A DNA stretch of 64,000 nucleotides, from assembly GCF_015594845.1 (NCBI RefSeq), contig NZ_JADNRK010000007.1:40798-104797 (forward strand), in the 5' to 3' direction. Both the position numbers and the translations under genes were made by a program. This DNA comes from Alkalibacter mobilis (GTDB taxonomy: Bacteria; Bacillota; Clostridia; Eubacteriales; Alkalibacteraceae). The notes under the pieces are model-generated. The model was not told the origin of the DNA. It saw nothing but the letters and a program-made list of their open reading frames with translations, and searched no databases. Below are positions 28,691 through 37,592 of the stretch, piece by piece (positions within the stretch are counted from its first letter, which is position 1; each line of letters opens with the position of its first letter).

Positions 28691-28717
28691 TCGGACGTAG
28701 TCCGAAATATATTTTTT
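28691..28717 (+). terminator. Hairpin between the larA-like gene and tctC
   Basis: TCGGAC-GTA-GTCCGA followed by AATATATTTTTT. The T run is interrupted, so it probably attenuates or marks mRNA processing rather than fully terminating. Confidence 0.5.
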
Positions 28718-28737
28718 AATTAATAGGAGGGAAAAGA

Positions 28738-29817
28738 ATGAGCAAAAAAGGGAAAATCGTTAAGTTAGTATTGGCACTGGCACTAGTCGCAAGTTTGTTT
28801 CTAACTGGATGTACTTCAAACGGTGACAATGGAAGCAATGGTGACAATGGTGAAGCTGAAGCCAGTCTGACAGGGCAGCGTGTAAGAGTTGTAATTGGTT
28901 CTACTTCAACTGGAGGAGACACTTATCTTACATCCGACACAGTTACAAGATATTTATCTGAAAAATTGGACTTCAACGGTAAAGTAGATGCCATAGGCGC
29001 TTCCAGAGCATTGGAGGAAATCGTAACTACAGAACCTAATGGAGAAACCATCATGATGTTCCACGACATGACTTACCTTGGAGTAGCTTTCGGAGCTTAT
29101 GAAGACAGATACGCTCTTGAAAACTTCATAGTAGGACCAAGATTTGCATACAGTCAATTGTCTTGCTTGGCTGCATCAGCTGACGCTCCATACAACGATT
29201 TGGCAGAACTTGCCGAATATTTGGAAGCAAATCCAAATGAAGTTGTTAAGATCGCTATCGAGGCTGGTGGAGTATCTCAATTGGTATTCAACAGCTATTA
29301 CAGCTGGGTCGATGAAACATACGGCGACGAAGTTTCAAGCAGAGTAAGAGCATTTATTTCAGGATCTACTGATGAGAAGGCTCAGGCGCTTTGGGATGGA
29401 AACTGTGATGTAATGTTTGGTGATGTTACAGCACTTGAGCAGTACGTTTCTGAAGATGTAGATGCACAGATCAGAATGAAGATCGTTGGTATCACTTCAG
29501 GCGAAAGGATCCCTGGTAAAGACTACAAAACATTTGCAGAGCAAGGCATCACTCTTGGTGGAGAACCATTCGTATTCGACAAAGAATACAGCGTATTCTA
29601 CCCAGCTGACATGCCTCAGTCGATCATAGACGAAGTTGATGCTGCAATAGCTGAAATTGCTGAAGATCCGGCATACATCGAAGATCTTGAAAGTATGGGA
29701 TTCAGAGCAGGATATTTGTCAACTGAAGACAACCAAGAACATATGTATCAAAAGAGAGACAGCTTGATGGAAATGATCAACAACTCTCCAAGCTTGGATG
29801 AGCTGACAGCTGAATAA
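28738..29817 (+). CDS. TctC-type solute-binding lipoprotein (tripartite tricarboxylate transporter)
   Basis: A 359-residue extracytoplasmic receptor. Signal helix and lipobox LTGC (Cys25), then a Ser/Gly/Asn/Asp-rich linker, then the Bug/TctC two-lobe fold, with the entry strand VRVVIGSTSTGGDTYLTSDTV and the helix PNGETIMMFHD. TctC proteins bind mono-, di- or tricarboxylates and deliver them to TctA/TctB. Genes for dicarboxylic sugar-acid breakdown follow, so galactarate or glucarate is the likely ligand. The sequence is rich in ACA/GCA/GTA codons, like a highly expressed gene. GGAGGG precedes the ATG. Confidence 0.85.
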   Translation: MSKKGKIVKLVLALALVASLFLTGCTSNGDNGSNGDNGEAEASLTGQRVRVVIGSTSTGGDTYLTSDTVTRYLSEKLDFNGKVDAIGASRALEEIVTTEPNGETIMMFHDMTYLGVAFGAYEDRYALENFIVGPRFAYSQLSCLAASADAPYNDLAELAEYLEANPNEVVKIAIEAGGVSQLVFNSYYSWVDETYGDEVSSRVRAFISGSTDEKAQALWDGNCDVMFGDVTALEQYVSEDVDAQIRMKIVGITSGERIPGKDYKTFAEQGITLGGEPFVFDKEYSVFYPADMPQSIIDEVDAAIAEIAEDPAYIEDLESMGFRAGYLSTEDNQEHMYQKRDSLMEMINNSPSLDELTAE

Positions 29818-29836
29818 CATTAAAACAAATTACTTG

Positions 29837-29871
29837 AAGATTTCGCGTGGTTCGCCATGCGGAATCTTTAT
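29837..29871 (+). promoter_or_regulatory. 14-bp stem with UUCG tetraloop between tctC and tctB
   Basis: 29837-29850 pairs with 29855-29868 (two G-U pairs) around TTCG, followed by TTTATT. Such hairpins protect the 3' end of the abundant binding-protein mRNA while letting some transcription reach the membrane subunits. Confidence 0.65.
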
Positions 29872-29894
29872 TAAATAAGTAGGAGGAGGACCTC

Positions 29895-30293
29895 GTGTCT
29901 GATTTATTTAAAATCAATATCACATACTCCACATCACATATGTTGTTTCCAAAAATCGTTCTTGGAATATTGGCGATTTTGGCAGTGACAATTGGGATCC
30001 AGGAGTTTAAAAAGAAAAAAGAATGTAAAGCGAAGGATAAAGAGTGTTTTTTTATGGAAGGATTTGACAAGCTCAAGCTTTTCGGGACCTTGGCCCTGTT
30101 TATAGGCTATATTTTCGCAATGGAATGGTTTAGTTTCCTGCCTGCCAGCATCGTGTTCATGATGTTGTTCAACCTGCTGTATGCGGGATGGCATTCGAAA
30201 AAATCAATAATCGTTTCTGCGATTATTTCCATAGTGACCCCGACGCTTGTCTGGTACATTTTTGGAATAGTATTTAACATTACGCTTCCATAG
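29895..30293 (+). CDS. TctB-type small membrane subunit
   Basis: The 132-residue small subunit of the tripartite tricarboxylate transporter. Four hydrophobic helices are visible (about 18-36, 58-76, 78-96, 104-127) with a basic, Cys-containing cytoplasmic loop (KKKKECKAKDKEC) after the first. Identification rests on size, topology and position between tctC and tctA; sequence conservation in TctB is low. The GTG start has GGAGGAGG seven bases upstream. It is 27 bp before tctA. Confidence 0.78.
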   Translation: MSDLFKINITYSTSHMLFPKIVLGILAILAVTIGIQEFKKKKECKAKDKECFFMEGFDKLKLFGTLALFIGYIFAMEWFSFLPASIVFMMLFNLLYAGWHSKKSIIVSAIISIVTPTLVWYIFGIVFNITLP

Positions 30294-30319
30294 TTTGATT
30301 GAAAGAAGGTGAAAGATAA

Positions 30320-31792
30320 ATGTTTGAATTTGGAATGCTTCATTTGGCAGTAGCGCTGCTGGGTGTTGTAATAGGAATAATTTTTGGTGCTATACCCGGA
30401 ATGACGGCAACCATGGCTTTGGCGATTTTCTTGCCTTTGACTTATGCCTATGATCTTCATGTGTCATTATATTTGCTTCTAGGACTTTACGTAGGTGGGA
30501 TCAGCGGTGGATTGATACCTGCGATACTTATCAATATACCGGGCACGCCATCATCGATAACCACCACATTTGACGGATATCCAATGGCTCAAAGAGGTGA
30601 AGGCGAAAGAGCTTTAAGAATTGGTATCACATCATCGTTATTGGGTGGACTTTTCAGTTTGGCTGTTTTGTGGCTGTTTACACCTCCATTGGCGAGAATG
30701 GCCATAAAATTTTCAGCGGTTGAAAAATTTCTGATAATTGTTTTTGCCATGACTGTAATTGCAGCTCTCTCCAAAGGTAATATGTCGAGAGGTATCTTTG
30801 CAGGTTTTTTAGGCGTATTGACTGCATTGGTCGGAACTTTCAATGACAACAACATGATCAGGCTGGTTCCTGAATTTTTGAGGGTGGAACTTATTTACGG
30901 ATTTTCATTGTTGCCTGTTCTTATAGGATTGTTTGCCATCTCCCAGGTGTTTGAAGAAGCCGAGGCGTGTATGCTCTCCAATCGGGTCACGGGATCGCTG
31001 CTTGGAAACAAGGTAAGAAAGTTTTCCTTCAAGGATTTCAAAGGGAACTTTATAAACATAATCAGATCAAGTGCAATAGGAACTTTCATGGGAATCCTTC
31101 CCGGTGTAGGTGGAAGTGCAGCTTCTATCCTGGCTTATGCTCAAACCAAGAACTTCTCAAAAAAACCTGAAGAGTTGGGCAAGGGAGCAACTGAAGGTCT
31201 TATATCAAGTGAATCTGCAAACAACGGACTTACGGGTGGAGCGCTTGTGCCGTTGCTTTCATTGGGGATTCCCGGTGACTCTACAACAGCAATACTGATA
31301 GGAGCATTCATGCTTCAGGGTATTCAGGTTGGGCCTCTGTTTATCACTCAAAATCCTGGGATATGGAACACCATATTGCTGGCATTGTTGATTTGCAACT
31401 TTTTGATGTTCTTTGCCATGTTCTTCCCGATAAAGCTGATATCAAAGCTTATTACGGTTCCTAACTGCAGATTGTATCCAATAATAATCCTTATGTGCGT
31501 AGTTGGTGCATATGCTATTAATTCCGGTGTAATGTTTGATGTTTGGACATTGTTGCTCTTTGGTTTGGTTGGATATTTGTTCGGAAAAATAAAGTTGCCG
31601 ATCCCACCGTACCTCATAGGATTTATTTTGGGTGGAGATTTGGAGAAATACTTTATCGACTCGTTAAAGGGAGCCGGTGGATCTTTGGGAGTGTTTTTCA
31701 GCAGACCTATTGGAAACGTGATATGGGTGCTGATTGCAATTTCCATTATCTACGCATTGTATGACAACAGAAAATCCGCAAAAACTGCATAA
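30320..31792 (+). CDS. TctA-type large membrane subunit
   Basis: The 490-residue channel subunit of the tripartite tricarboxylate transporter, with about 11-12 helices. The family motif region near the N-terminus (GAIPGMTATMALAIFLPLTY) and the repeat-related region in the middle (GILPGVGGSAASILAYAQ, then SANNGLTGGALVPLLSLGIPGD) are clear. It couples carboxylate uptake to an ion gradient together with TctB and the binding protein TctC. It is 22 bp after tctB and followed by the dehydrogenase gene after 30 bp. Paralogue of the protein at 40522. Confidence 0.95.
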   Translation: MFEFGMLHLAVALLGVVIGIIFGAIPGMTATMALAIFLPLTYAYDLHVSLYLLLGLYVGGISGGLIPAILINIPGTPSSITTTFDGYPMAQRGEGERALRIGITSSLLGGLFSLAVLWLFTPPLARMAIKFSAVEKFLIIVFAMTVIAALSKGNMSRGIFAGFLGVLTALVGTFNDNNMIRLVPEFLRVELIYGFSLLPVLIGLFAISQVFEEAEACMLSNRVTGSLLGNKVRKFSFKDFKGNFINIIRSSAIGTFMGILPGVGGSAASILAYAQTKNFSKKPEELGKGATEGLISSESANNGLTGGALVPLLSLGIPGDSTTAILIGAFMLQGIQVGPLFITQNPGIWNTILLALLICNFLMFFAMFFPIKLISKLITVPNCRLYPIIILMCVVGAYAINSGVMFDVWTLLLFGLVGYLFGKIKLPIPPYLIGFILGGDLEKYFIDSLKGAGGSLGVFFSRPIGNVIWVLIAISIIYALYDNRKSAKTA

Positions 31793-31822
31793 AAAATAAT
31801 TACAAGCGGGGGAGTGCTTCAT

Positions 31823-32797
31823 TTGAGAAAAAAGAAGGTATTCATAGCCAAGAAAATTCCAAAAGAGGTCGAAGAGTATATCTCCGATCACTGCGATTAC
31901 GAAATCTGGGACAGGGATGAGCAGATACCTATGGATTTGTTTTATAAAAAAATCGCAGATAAAGACGGAGTACTGCTGACAAAAATACCAGTTGATCAAA
32001 CGTTTTTCCAACACGGAAAAAATCTCAAAGTTGTAAGCAACATCTCGGCTGGATACGACAATTTTGACGTAGATGAAATTAGAAATAGAAAAATTATCGC
32101 TACCCACACTCCAAAAGTCCTTGACGAAACAGTGGCAGATTTGATCATGGGTCTTATGCTGGCTACTGCAAGAAGGATTCCCGAACTGGATGCATACGTC
32201 CGGAACAATAAATGGAAACCAACAGACGTAGAGAGTTTATTCGGTGTTGATGTGAGCCATGCCGTTTTGGGGATAATCGGCATGGGCAACATTGGAGAAG
32301 CAGTGGCCAAACGGGCAAGAATGGGATTCGACATGGAAGTCTTGTATCATAACAGAAACAGAAAAATAAAGGCTGAAGAGAGTTTGGGAGTCAAATATGC
32401 CGATATGGATGATTTGTTGGCCAAAAGCGATTATGTAGTGATTATGACTCCCAGCAATGAAAGTACTTATAGAATGTTCAATAAAGAAATGTTCAAAAAA
32501 ATGAAGAGAACAGCGATTTTCATCAACGCTTCCAGAGGTGAAGTCGTGGATGAAAATGATCTGGTTGAAGCTTTGAAGACAGGTACGATATTAGGAGCCG
32601 GTCTGGATGTTTACGATAAGGAACCGATTCCAAAAGAGAATCCATTATTGGAAATGAAAAATGTAGTTTTGCTTCCGCATATAGGATCAGCCACTCACAA
32701 GACCAGATTCGACATGGCCATGTGTGCTGCAAAGGATACGGTTTCAGCGTTGAGCGGGCATCTTCCAGAAAACCTTATACCTGAATTGAAGATTTGA
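31823..32797 (+). CDS. D-isomer-specific 2-hydroxyacid dehydrogenase (GyaR-like)
   Basis: A 324-residue NAD(P)-dependent dehydrogenase. The Rossmann motif GIIGMGNIGEAVAKRA and the catalytic set Arg (INASRGEVVDE), Glu (DVYDKEP) and His (LLPHIGSAT) are complete. It most resembles glyoxylate/hydroxypyruvate reductases. In this operon it could reduce hydroxypyruvate formed by isomerisation of tartronate semialdehyde, or oxidise another hydroxyacid; substrate is inferred. The TTG at 31823 follows GGGGGAG with good spacing, whereas the upstream GTG at 31814 touches it. Confidence 0.88.
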   Translation: MRKKKVFIAKKIPKEVEEYISDHCDYEIWDRDEQIPMDLFYKKIADKDGVLLTKIPVDQTFFQHGKNLKVVSNISAGYDNFDVDEIRNRKIIATHTPKVLDETVADLIMGLMLATARRIPELDAYVRNNKWKPTDVESLFGVDVSHAVLGIIGMGNIGEAVAKRARMGFDMEVLYHNRNRKIKAEESLGVKYADMDDLLAKSDYVVIMTPSNESTYRMFNKEMFKKMKRTAIFINASRGEVVDENDLVEALKTGTILGAGLDVYDKEPIPKENPLLEMKNVVLLPHIGSATHKTRFDMAMCAAKDTVSALSGHLPENLIPELKI

Positions 32798-32856
32798 TAA
32801 AAGTGATTTGTACCCATTATACAAGCTTAAGGTAGTTTTTAATACAGTAATGACAT

Positions 32857-32884
32857 TTGAAGAATTTAAAAAATCTAATATAAT
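32857..32884 (+). promoter_or_regulatory. Possible internal promoter before garD
   Basis: TTGAAG (32857-32862), 16-bp spacer, TATAAT (32879-32884). The leader would be only about ten bases, so this may not be functional. Confidence 0.35.
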
Positions 32885-32901
32885 CCAATTAAGGAGTAAG
32901 T

Positions 32902-34416
32902 ATGGAAAAACCATTATTGATCAAGGTAAACCCCATAGACAATGTAGAAATTGCAGTTAATGATGATGGAATCAAAAAGGGAACGATCATCCGAGAGGAC
33001 TTGATTTCTGTGGAAGATATTCCGCAAGGTCATAAAATCGCCCTTTCAGACATAGAAAAAGGTGGAAAAGTCATTAGATATGGCGAAATCATCGGATATG
33101 CCAAAGATTTTATTGCAAAGGGCAGTTGGATAGACGAGCATAAAGTGGATCTGCCAAGTGCACCGCCTCTGCAGGAATTGCCCGTGGCTACGAAGATCCC
33201 CGAGAAATTGCCTCCGCTGGAGGATTATACTTTCATGGGGTATAGAAACCCCAACGGAAGTGTTGGAACAAAGAATTTATTAGGGATAATGACCTGTGTG
33301 CAATGCGTTGAGGGAGTACTCAACAAGGCTGTGGAGATAATTGAGAAGGAGTTGCTTCCAAACTATCCAAATGTGGATGGGATAATGCCCATAAATCACA
33401 ATTACGGTTGCGGGGTGGCTATCAATGCTCCTGAAGCAAAGATCCCAATAAGGACTTTGAAGAACCTGGCCGACCATCCAAATTTCGGCGGCGAACTTGT
33501 CATTGTAGCCTTGGGATGTGAAAAACTTCAACCGGAAGTGCTTTTTGATGTAGTTGACAGTAAAAGTGTGATAATGCTTCAGGACGAAACCGGATTTGAA
33601 GAAATGATAAAGCGCATAGTTGAGAAAAGCAGGGAGAAACTCGAAATATTGAACAAAAGAAAACGTGTCGAGTGCCCGGCATCGGAGCTGGTAGTAGGAC
33701 TGCAGTGTGGTGGAAGCGATGCGTTCTCGGGGGTAACATCAAATCCTGCAGTTGGTTATGCAGCAGATCTGTTGGTAAGGGCAGGCGGGACCGTTCTATT
33801 TTCCGAAGTTTCGGAAGTGAGAGACGGGGTCCATTTGTTGACGCCCAGGACAATAGATGAAGAAGTCGGTCAAAAATTAAAAGATGAAATGGCTTGGTAT
33901 GATAACTATCTGGATATGGGCAAGGTAGATAGAGATGCAAATCCGGCTCCCGGCAATAAAAAAGGCGGATTGGCAAATATCGTGGAGAAATCCTTGGGAT
34001 CCATTGCAAAATCTGGAACCAGCGCCATAGTGGATGTTTTATCACCTGGAGAAAAAGCTACAAAAAAAGGTTTGATATACGCTGCTACACCTGCCAGCGA
34101 TTTTGTTTGTGGAACATTGCAACTGGCATCTGGAATAACAGTTCAGGTTTTTACGACAGGCAGAGGAACGCCCTACGGTCTCAAGATGGCTCCTGTCATA
34201 AAAGTTTCCAGTAGATCGGTCCTGAAAAACAAGTGGCAGGATATTATAGATGTGGATGCGGGAATAATAGCAACCGGTGAAGCAACCATTGAAGAAGTCG
34301 GTCAACAGATTTTTGAGCTTATCTTAGAGGTCGCCAGTGGAAATAAAAAGACCTGGGCAGATCATTGGGGCATTGAAAATGCCCTGTGCCTCTTCAACCC
34401 GGCTCCGGTAACTTAA
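32902..34416 (+). CDS. garD: Galactarate dehydratase GarD
   Basis: A 504-residue enzyme that dehydrates D-galactarate (mucate) to 5-dehydro-4-deoxy-D-glucarate. An N-terminal SAF domain (residues ~1-90) is followed by the UxaA/GarD catalytic region: [60 protein letters not shown] and [10 protein letters not shown]. The close match in the first three blocks favours GarD over altronate dehydratase UxaA. Metal-binding Cys/His residues are retained. It follows the dehydrogenase by 104 bp and precedes the aldolase. Confidence 0.92.
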   Translation: MEKPLLIKVNPIDNVEIAVNDDGIKKGTIIREDLISVEDIPQGHKIALSDIEKGGKVIRYGEIIGYAKDFIAKGSWIDEHKVDLPSAPPLQELPVATKIPEKLPPLEDYTFMGYRNPNGSVGTKNLLGIMTCVQCVEGVLNKAVEIIEKELLPNYPNVDGIMPINHNYGCGVAINAPEAKIPIRTLKNLADHPNFGGELVIVALGCEKLQPEVLFDVVDSKSVIMLQDETGFEEMIKRIVEKSREKLEILNKRKRVECPASELVVGLQCGGSDAFSGVTSNPAVGYAADLLVRAGGTVLFSEVSEVRDGVHLLTPRTIDEEVGQKLKDEMAWYDNYLDMGKVDRDANPAPGNKKGGLANIVEKSLGSIAKSGTSAIVDVLSPGEKATKKGLIYAATPASDFVCGTLQLASGITVQVFTTGRGTPYGLKMAPVIKVSSRSVLKNKWQDIIDVDAGIIATGEATIEEVGQQIFELILEVASGNKKTWADHWGIENALCLFNPAPVT

Positions 34417-34454
34417 AAATCATAAATAATATAGGGTTTGAAAAGGAGGAAAAT

Positions 34455-35348
34455 ATGAAAATAGAAGATTTGAAAGGTGTCATCCCCCCAATTGTTACCC
34501 CGGTGGACGACAATGAAAATGTAGATATAGAAGCTCTTGAAAGAGTCATCGATCACGTTGTAGACGGTGGGGTCCACGGTGTGTTCGTGCTGGGCAGCAA
34601 TGGTGAGTTTTATGGTCTGGACAATAAAAATCAAAAGACGGCTGTTGTGGCAACTGTAAATCATGTTGCCGGCAGGGTTCCTGTTTATGCCGGAGTAGGC
34701 GACATTACTACCAGAGATTGCGTAAAAAATGCCAAGATGGCGGAAGATGCAGGAGCTGATGCTTTAAGCGTATTGACACCAATGTTTATCAATCCCAATG
34801 AAAAGGAAATGTACGCTCATTTTGAGACAATAGCTAAATCAACTAAGTTGCCCATAATTTTGTACAACAATCCAGGGAAGACAACTAACAACATCTCTGT
34901 CGGTTTGCTCAAGAGACTTGCTGAAATAGAAAATATAATCGGGATCAAAAATACTTCTCTGGATTTTTCACAGACTGTGGAATTCATTTATGCAACGCAG
35001 GACAACGATAGCTTTTACGTGCTAAGTGGCACTGACTACTACATATATGCAACTCTAATGTATGGTGGAGTCGGTTGTGTGGCGGGCACTGCAAATGTTG
35101 CACCAAAACTTGTTTCCGACATCTACAACAAATTTGCCGAAGGCGACTATCAGGGCGCATTGAAAGCACAATACGATTTGGTGCCTCTGAGAAAAACATA
35201 TTCTTATGGAAGTTTTCCTGTCGTGATGAAAGATTGCCTGAATTTGATGGGATTAAACGTAGGTCATCCCATCAAGCCCATCGATCATTGCAGTGAAGAA
35301 AAAATGGCAGAGTTAAAAAAGGTATTGGCTGACTTAGATTTAATCTAA
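34455..35348 (+). CDS. DapA-family class I aldolase, probable 5-dehydro-4-deoxy-D-glucarate aldolase
   Basis: A 297-residue TIM-barrel enzyme of the dihydrodipicolinate synthase/N-acetylneuraminate lyase family. Schiff-base Lys165 (IIGIKNTS), Tyr137 (IILYNNPGKT) and the carboxylate loop GSNGE (47-51) are present. Lysine biosynthesis is unlikely because it sits between garD and glycerate kinase. The pathway needs an enzyme to split 5-dehydro-4-deoxyglucarate into pyruvate and tartronate semialdehyde; no class II GarL is present, and the next genes use tartronate semialdehyde. The alternative, dehydration-decarboxylation (KdgD-type), would need a ketoglutarate semialdehyde dehydrogenase, which is absent. 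AAAGGAGG fixes the ATG. Confidence 0.75.
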   Translation: MKIEDLKGVIPPIVTPVDDNENVDIEALERVIDHVVDGGVHGVFVLGSNGEFYGLDNKNQKTAVVATVNHVAGRVPVYAGVGDITTRDCVKNAKMAEDAGADALSVLTPMFINPNEKEMYAHFETIAKSTKLPIILYNNPGKTTNNISVGLLKRLAEIENIIGIKNTSLDFSQTVEFIYATQDNDSFYVLSGTDYYIYATLMYGGVGCVAGTANVAPKLVSDIYNKFAEGDYQGALKAQYDLVPLRKTYSYGSFPVVMKDCLNLMGLNVGHPIKPIDHCSEEKMAELKKVLADLDLI

Positions 35349-35371
35349 CGGCCATGATTAAAGGTGATAAT

Positions 35372-36628
35372 ATGGCAAATGTTCGTGAAGATGCAATGAC
35401 GGTAATACAAGAATCCATAAAGGCCGTACTACCCGACGTGGCAGTAAGGAGAGCCCTTGATGACAAGGAATTCAACACAAACGTATACGTTATAGCCATC
35501 GGTAAAGCTGCCTGGAACATGGCTAAAGCGACAAGCGATGCCTTGGGGAACAAAATCGTAAAAGGTTTGATCATAACCAAGTACGATCACTCCAAAGGAG
35601 ATATTGAAAAATTCGAGATAATAGAGGCAGGTCATCCAATCCCGGACGAAAATTCAGCCATGGGTGCTCAAAAGGCTCTGGATATGGTGAAAACGCTGAG
35701 TGATAAAGATCAAGTTATATTTTTGATATCAGGCGGTGGATCCGCTTTGTTTGAGAAGCCCTTGGAAGGGGTGAGTCTTGAAGATATTATGGATGTTACA
35801 GATCAGTTGCTGGGATGTGGAGCGGACATAGTGGAAATAAACACTGTGAGAAAACATCTTTCTGCAGTCAAAGGTGGAAGATTTGCACTTGCGTGTGGAG
35901 ATGCAAAGATTTACTCCATAATACTTTCAGATGTACTGGGAGACCATTTGGATTCAATAGCATCAGGACCGGCTTATCCGGATTGTACTACATCGGACCA
36001 GGCTATGGACATCATAGAAAAATACGGTCTTCAAATCGAAGATCATTTACAGAAGGCGATAATGATAGAAACCCCCAAGGAAATCAATAATTGTGAATCA
36101 TATGTCACTGGAAGTGTGACTGCCCTTTGCAAGGCAGCGGCCGAAAGCGCAAAAAGGCTAGGGTACAAACCTCTGATTCTGTCTTCAAGTCTGGATTGTG
36201 AAGCAAAGGATGCTGGAAGATTCATGGCTTCAATAATAAAAGAAGCCAAAAGAGAAAAACCCAGCGAATATGCACCCAAATTGCCTTGCGCGATCATTGC
36301 CGGCGGAGAAACGGTGGTCAGGATCATGGGCAAAGGAAAAGGTGGGAGAAATCAGGAAGCAGCCTTGGCGGCAGCCATCGAGATCGAAAGTATAACAGAT
36401 TCCGTGTTCTTTTCATTGGGGTCCGACGGAACTGACGGACCTACAGATGCTGCAGGCGGGATAGTTGACGGCAAAAGCGCTGAAAGGATCAGAATGACAG
36501 GGATCATGCCTGAAGTTTACCTGGATATGAATGACTCTTACACTGCTTTGAAAGCCGGGGGAGATTTGATTATAACCGGAGCCACCGGTACAAATGTTAA
36601 TGATGTTATGGTGGCTTTGTGTAAATAA
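35372..36628 (+). CDS. Glycerate 2-kinase (GckA/TtuD, MOFRL type)
   Basis: A 418-residue kinase that phosphorylates D-glycerate, giving 2-phosphoglycerate for glycolysis. The N-terminal DUF4147-like domain has IGKAAWNMAKA, EAGHPIPDENS and FLISGGGSAL. The C-terminal MOFRL domain has GGRNQEAALAAAI and SLGSDGTDGPTDAAGGIVDG. This family is not related to E. coli GarK but does the same step. The ATG at 35372 follows AAAGGTGATAAT; an earlier ATG six codons upstream lacks a site. Directly downstream of the aldolase. Confidence 0.92.
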   Translation: MANVREDAMTVIQESIKAVLPDVAVRRALDDKEFNTNVYVIAIGKAAWNMAKATSDALGNKIVKGLIITKYDHSKGDIEKFEIIEAGHPIPDENSAMGAQKALDMVKTLSDKDQVIFLISGGGSALFEKPLEGVSLEDIMDVTDQLLGCGADIVEINTVRKHLSAVKGGRFALACGDAKIYSIILSDVLGDHLDSIASGPAYPDCTTSDQAMDIIEKYGLQIEDHLQKAIMIETPKEINNCESYVTGSVTALCKAAAESAKRLGYKPLILSSSLDCEAKDAGRFMASIIKEAKREKPSEYAPKLPCAIIAGGETVVRIMGKGKGGRNQEAALAAAIEIESITDSVFFSLGSDGTDGPTDAAGGIVDGKSAERIRMTGIMPEVYLDMNDSYTALKAGGDLIITGATGTNVNDVMVALCK

Positions 36629-36671
36629 TAAATAAATAAAATTTTAAATAAATAAAAAGGAGAGATCAATT

Positions 36672-37559
36672 ATGAAATTAGGATTTATTGGACTGGGTAT
36701 CATGGGAAAACCCATGGCAAAAAACTTGATAAAAGCAGGTCACGAGCTTGTTGTTTTGGATTTTAACAAAGATTCAGTGGAGGAGCTGAAAGCTCTGGGA
36801 GCTGAGAGTGCTGAAACTCCTGCTGAGCTTTTGAAGCAAACAAAAGTTGTGATCACAATGCTTCCAAACTCACCGCATGTTAAAACTGTAGCTTTAGGTG
36901 AAAACGGACTGATCGAGGCGGCTGAAGAAGGCTGTGTTCTGATCGACATGAGCTCAATAGCTCCACTTGCCAGCAGAGAGATAGCTGAAGGTCTTGCTGC
37001 AAAGGGAATGGACATGCTTGACGCACCCGTTAGCGGCGGAGAACCAAAGGCTATCGATGGAACTATTGCCATCATGGTTGGCGGAAAGAAAGAAACTTTC
37101 GACAAGTACTACGATGTTCTTATGAACATGGGAGGTTCAGCGGTATACGTTGGAGAAATCGGAGCAGGAAATATTGCAAAACTTTGTAATCAGGCAGTAG
37201 TTGCAATCAATATTGCAGCAGTATCAGAAGCCATGATCCTTGCAAAAAAAGCTGGAGTAAGCCCTGACCTTGTTTACAAAGCGATCAGAGGAGGACTTGC
37301 AGGAAGTACTGTAATGGATGCGAAGGCGCCTATGATGATGGACAGAACTTTCGATCCTGGATTTAGAATAGATCTTCATATAAAAGATTTGACAAATGTT
37401 TTGGAGACTTCAAGAAGCGTCGGAGCACCGCTTCCGTTGTCGGCATTGTTGATGGAAATGATGCAAGCCATAAAGCTTGACGGTTGTGGCGTGGAAGACC
37501 ACTCAAGCATAGTCAAGTTCTACGAAAAAATCGCAAACGCTGAAGTAACTAGAGATTAG
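36672..37559 (+). CDS. garR: Tartronate semialdehyde reductase (2-hydroxy-3-oxopropionate reductase)
   Basis: A 295-residue beta-hydroxyacid dehydrogenase reducing tartronate semialdehyde to D-glycerate with NAD(P)H. Rossmann motif FIGLGIMGKPMAKNL at the N-terminus, substrate-binding DAPVSGGEPKA (118-127), and catalytic Lys170 in GNIAKLCNQAVVAIN. The paralogous 3-hydroxyisobutyrate dehydrogenases share these motifs; the neighbourhood decides for GarR. AAAAAGGAGAG precedes the ATG. It links the aldolase reaction to glycerate kinase. Confidence 0.9.
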   Translation: MKLGFIGLGIMGKPMAKNLIKAGHELVVLDFNKDSVEELKALGAESAETPAELLKQTKVVITMLPNSPHVKTVALGENGLIEAAEEGCVLIDMSSIAPLASREIAEGLAAKGMDMLDAPVSGGEPKAIDGTIAIMVGGKKETFDKYYDVLMNMGGSAVYVGEIGAGNIAKLCNQAVVAINIAAVSEAMILAKKAGVSPDLVYKAIRGGLAGSTVMDAKAPMMMDRTFDPGFRIDLHIKDLTNVLETSRSVGAPLPLSALLMEMMQAIKLDGCGVEDHSSIVKFYEKIANAEVTRD

Positions 37560-37592
37560 GGAAAATCAAAGGGCACTGAGAGGAGATTTTAT

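Noticed and set aside
32902..34416. Altronate dehydratase (UxaA) for the fused SAF/catalytic protein
   Set aside because: The blocks [26 protein letters not shown] and LGCEKLQPE and the aldarate neighbours fit galactarate dehydratase better, and no uronate genes are present.
34455..35348. Annotating the DapA-family protein as 4-hydroxy-tetrahydrodipicolinate synthase (lysine pathway)
   Set aside because: It is embedded between garD and glycerate kinase with no lysine genes; the family includes many aldolases.
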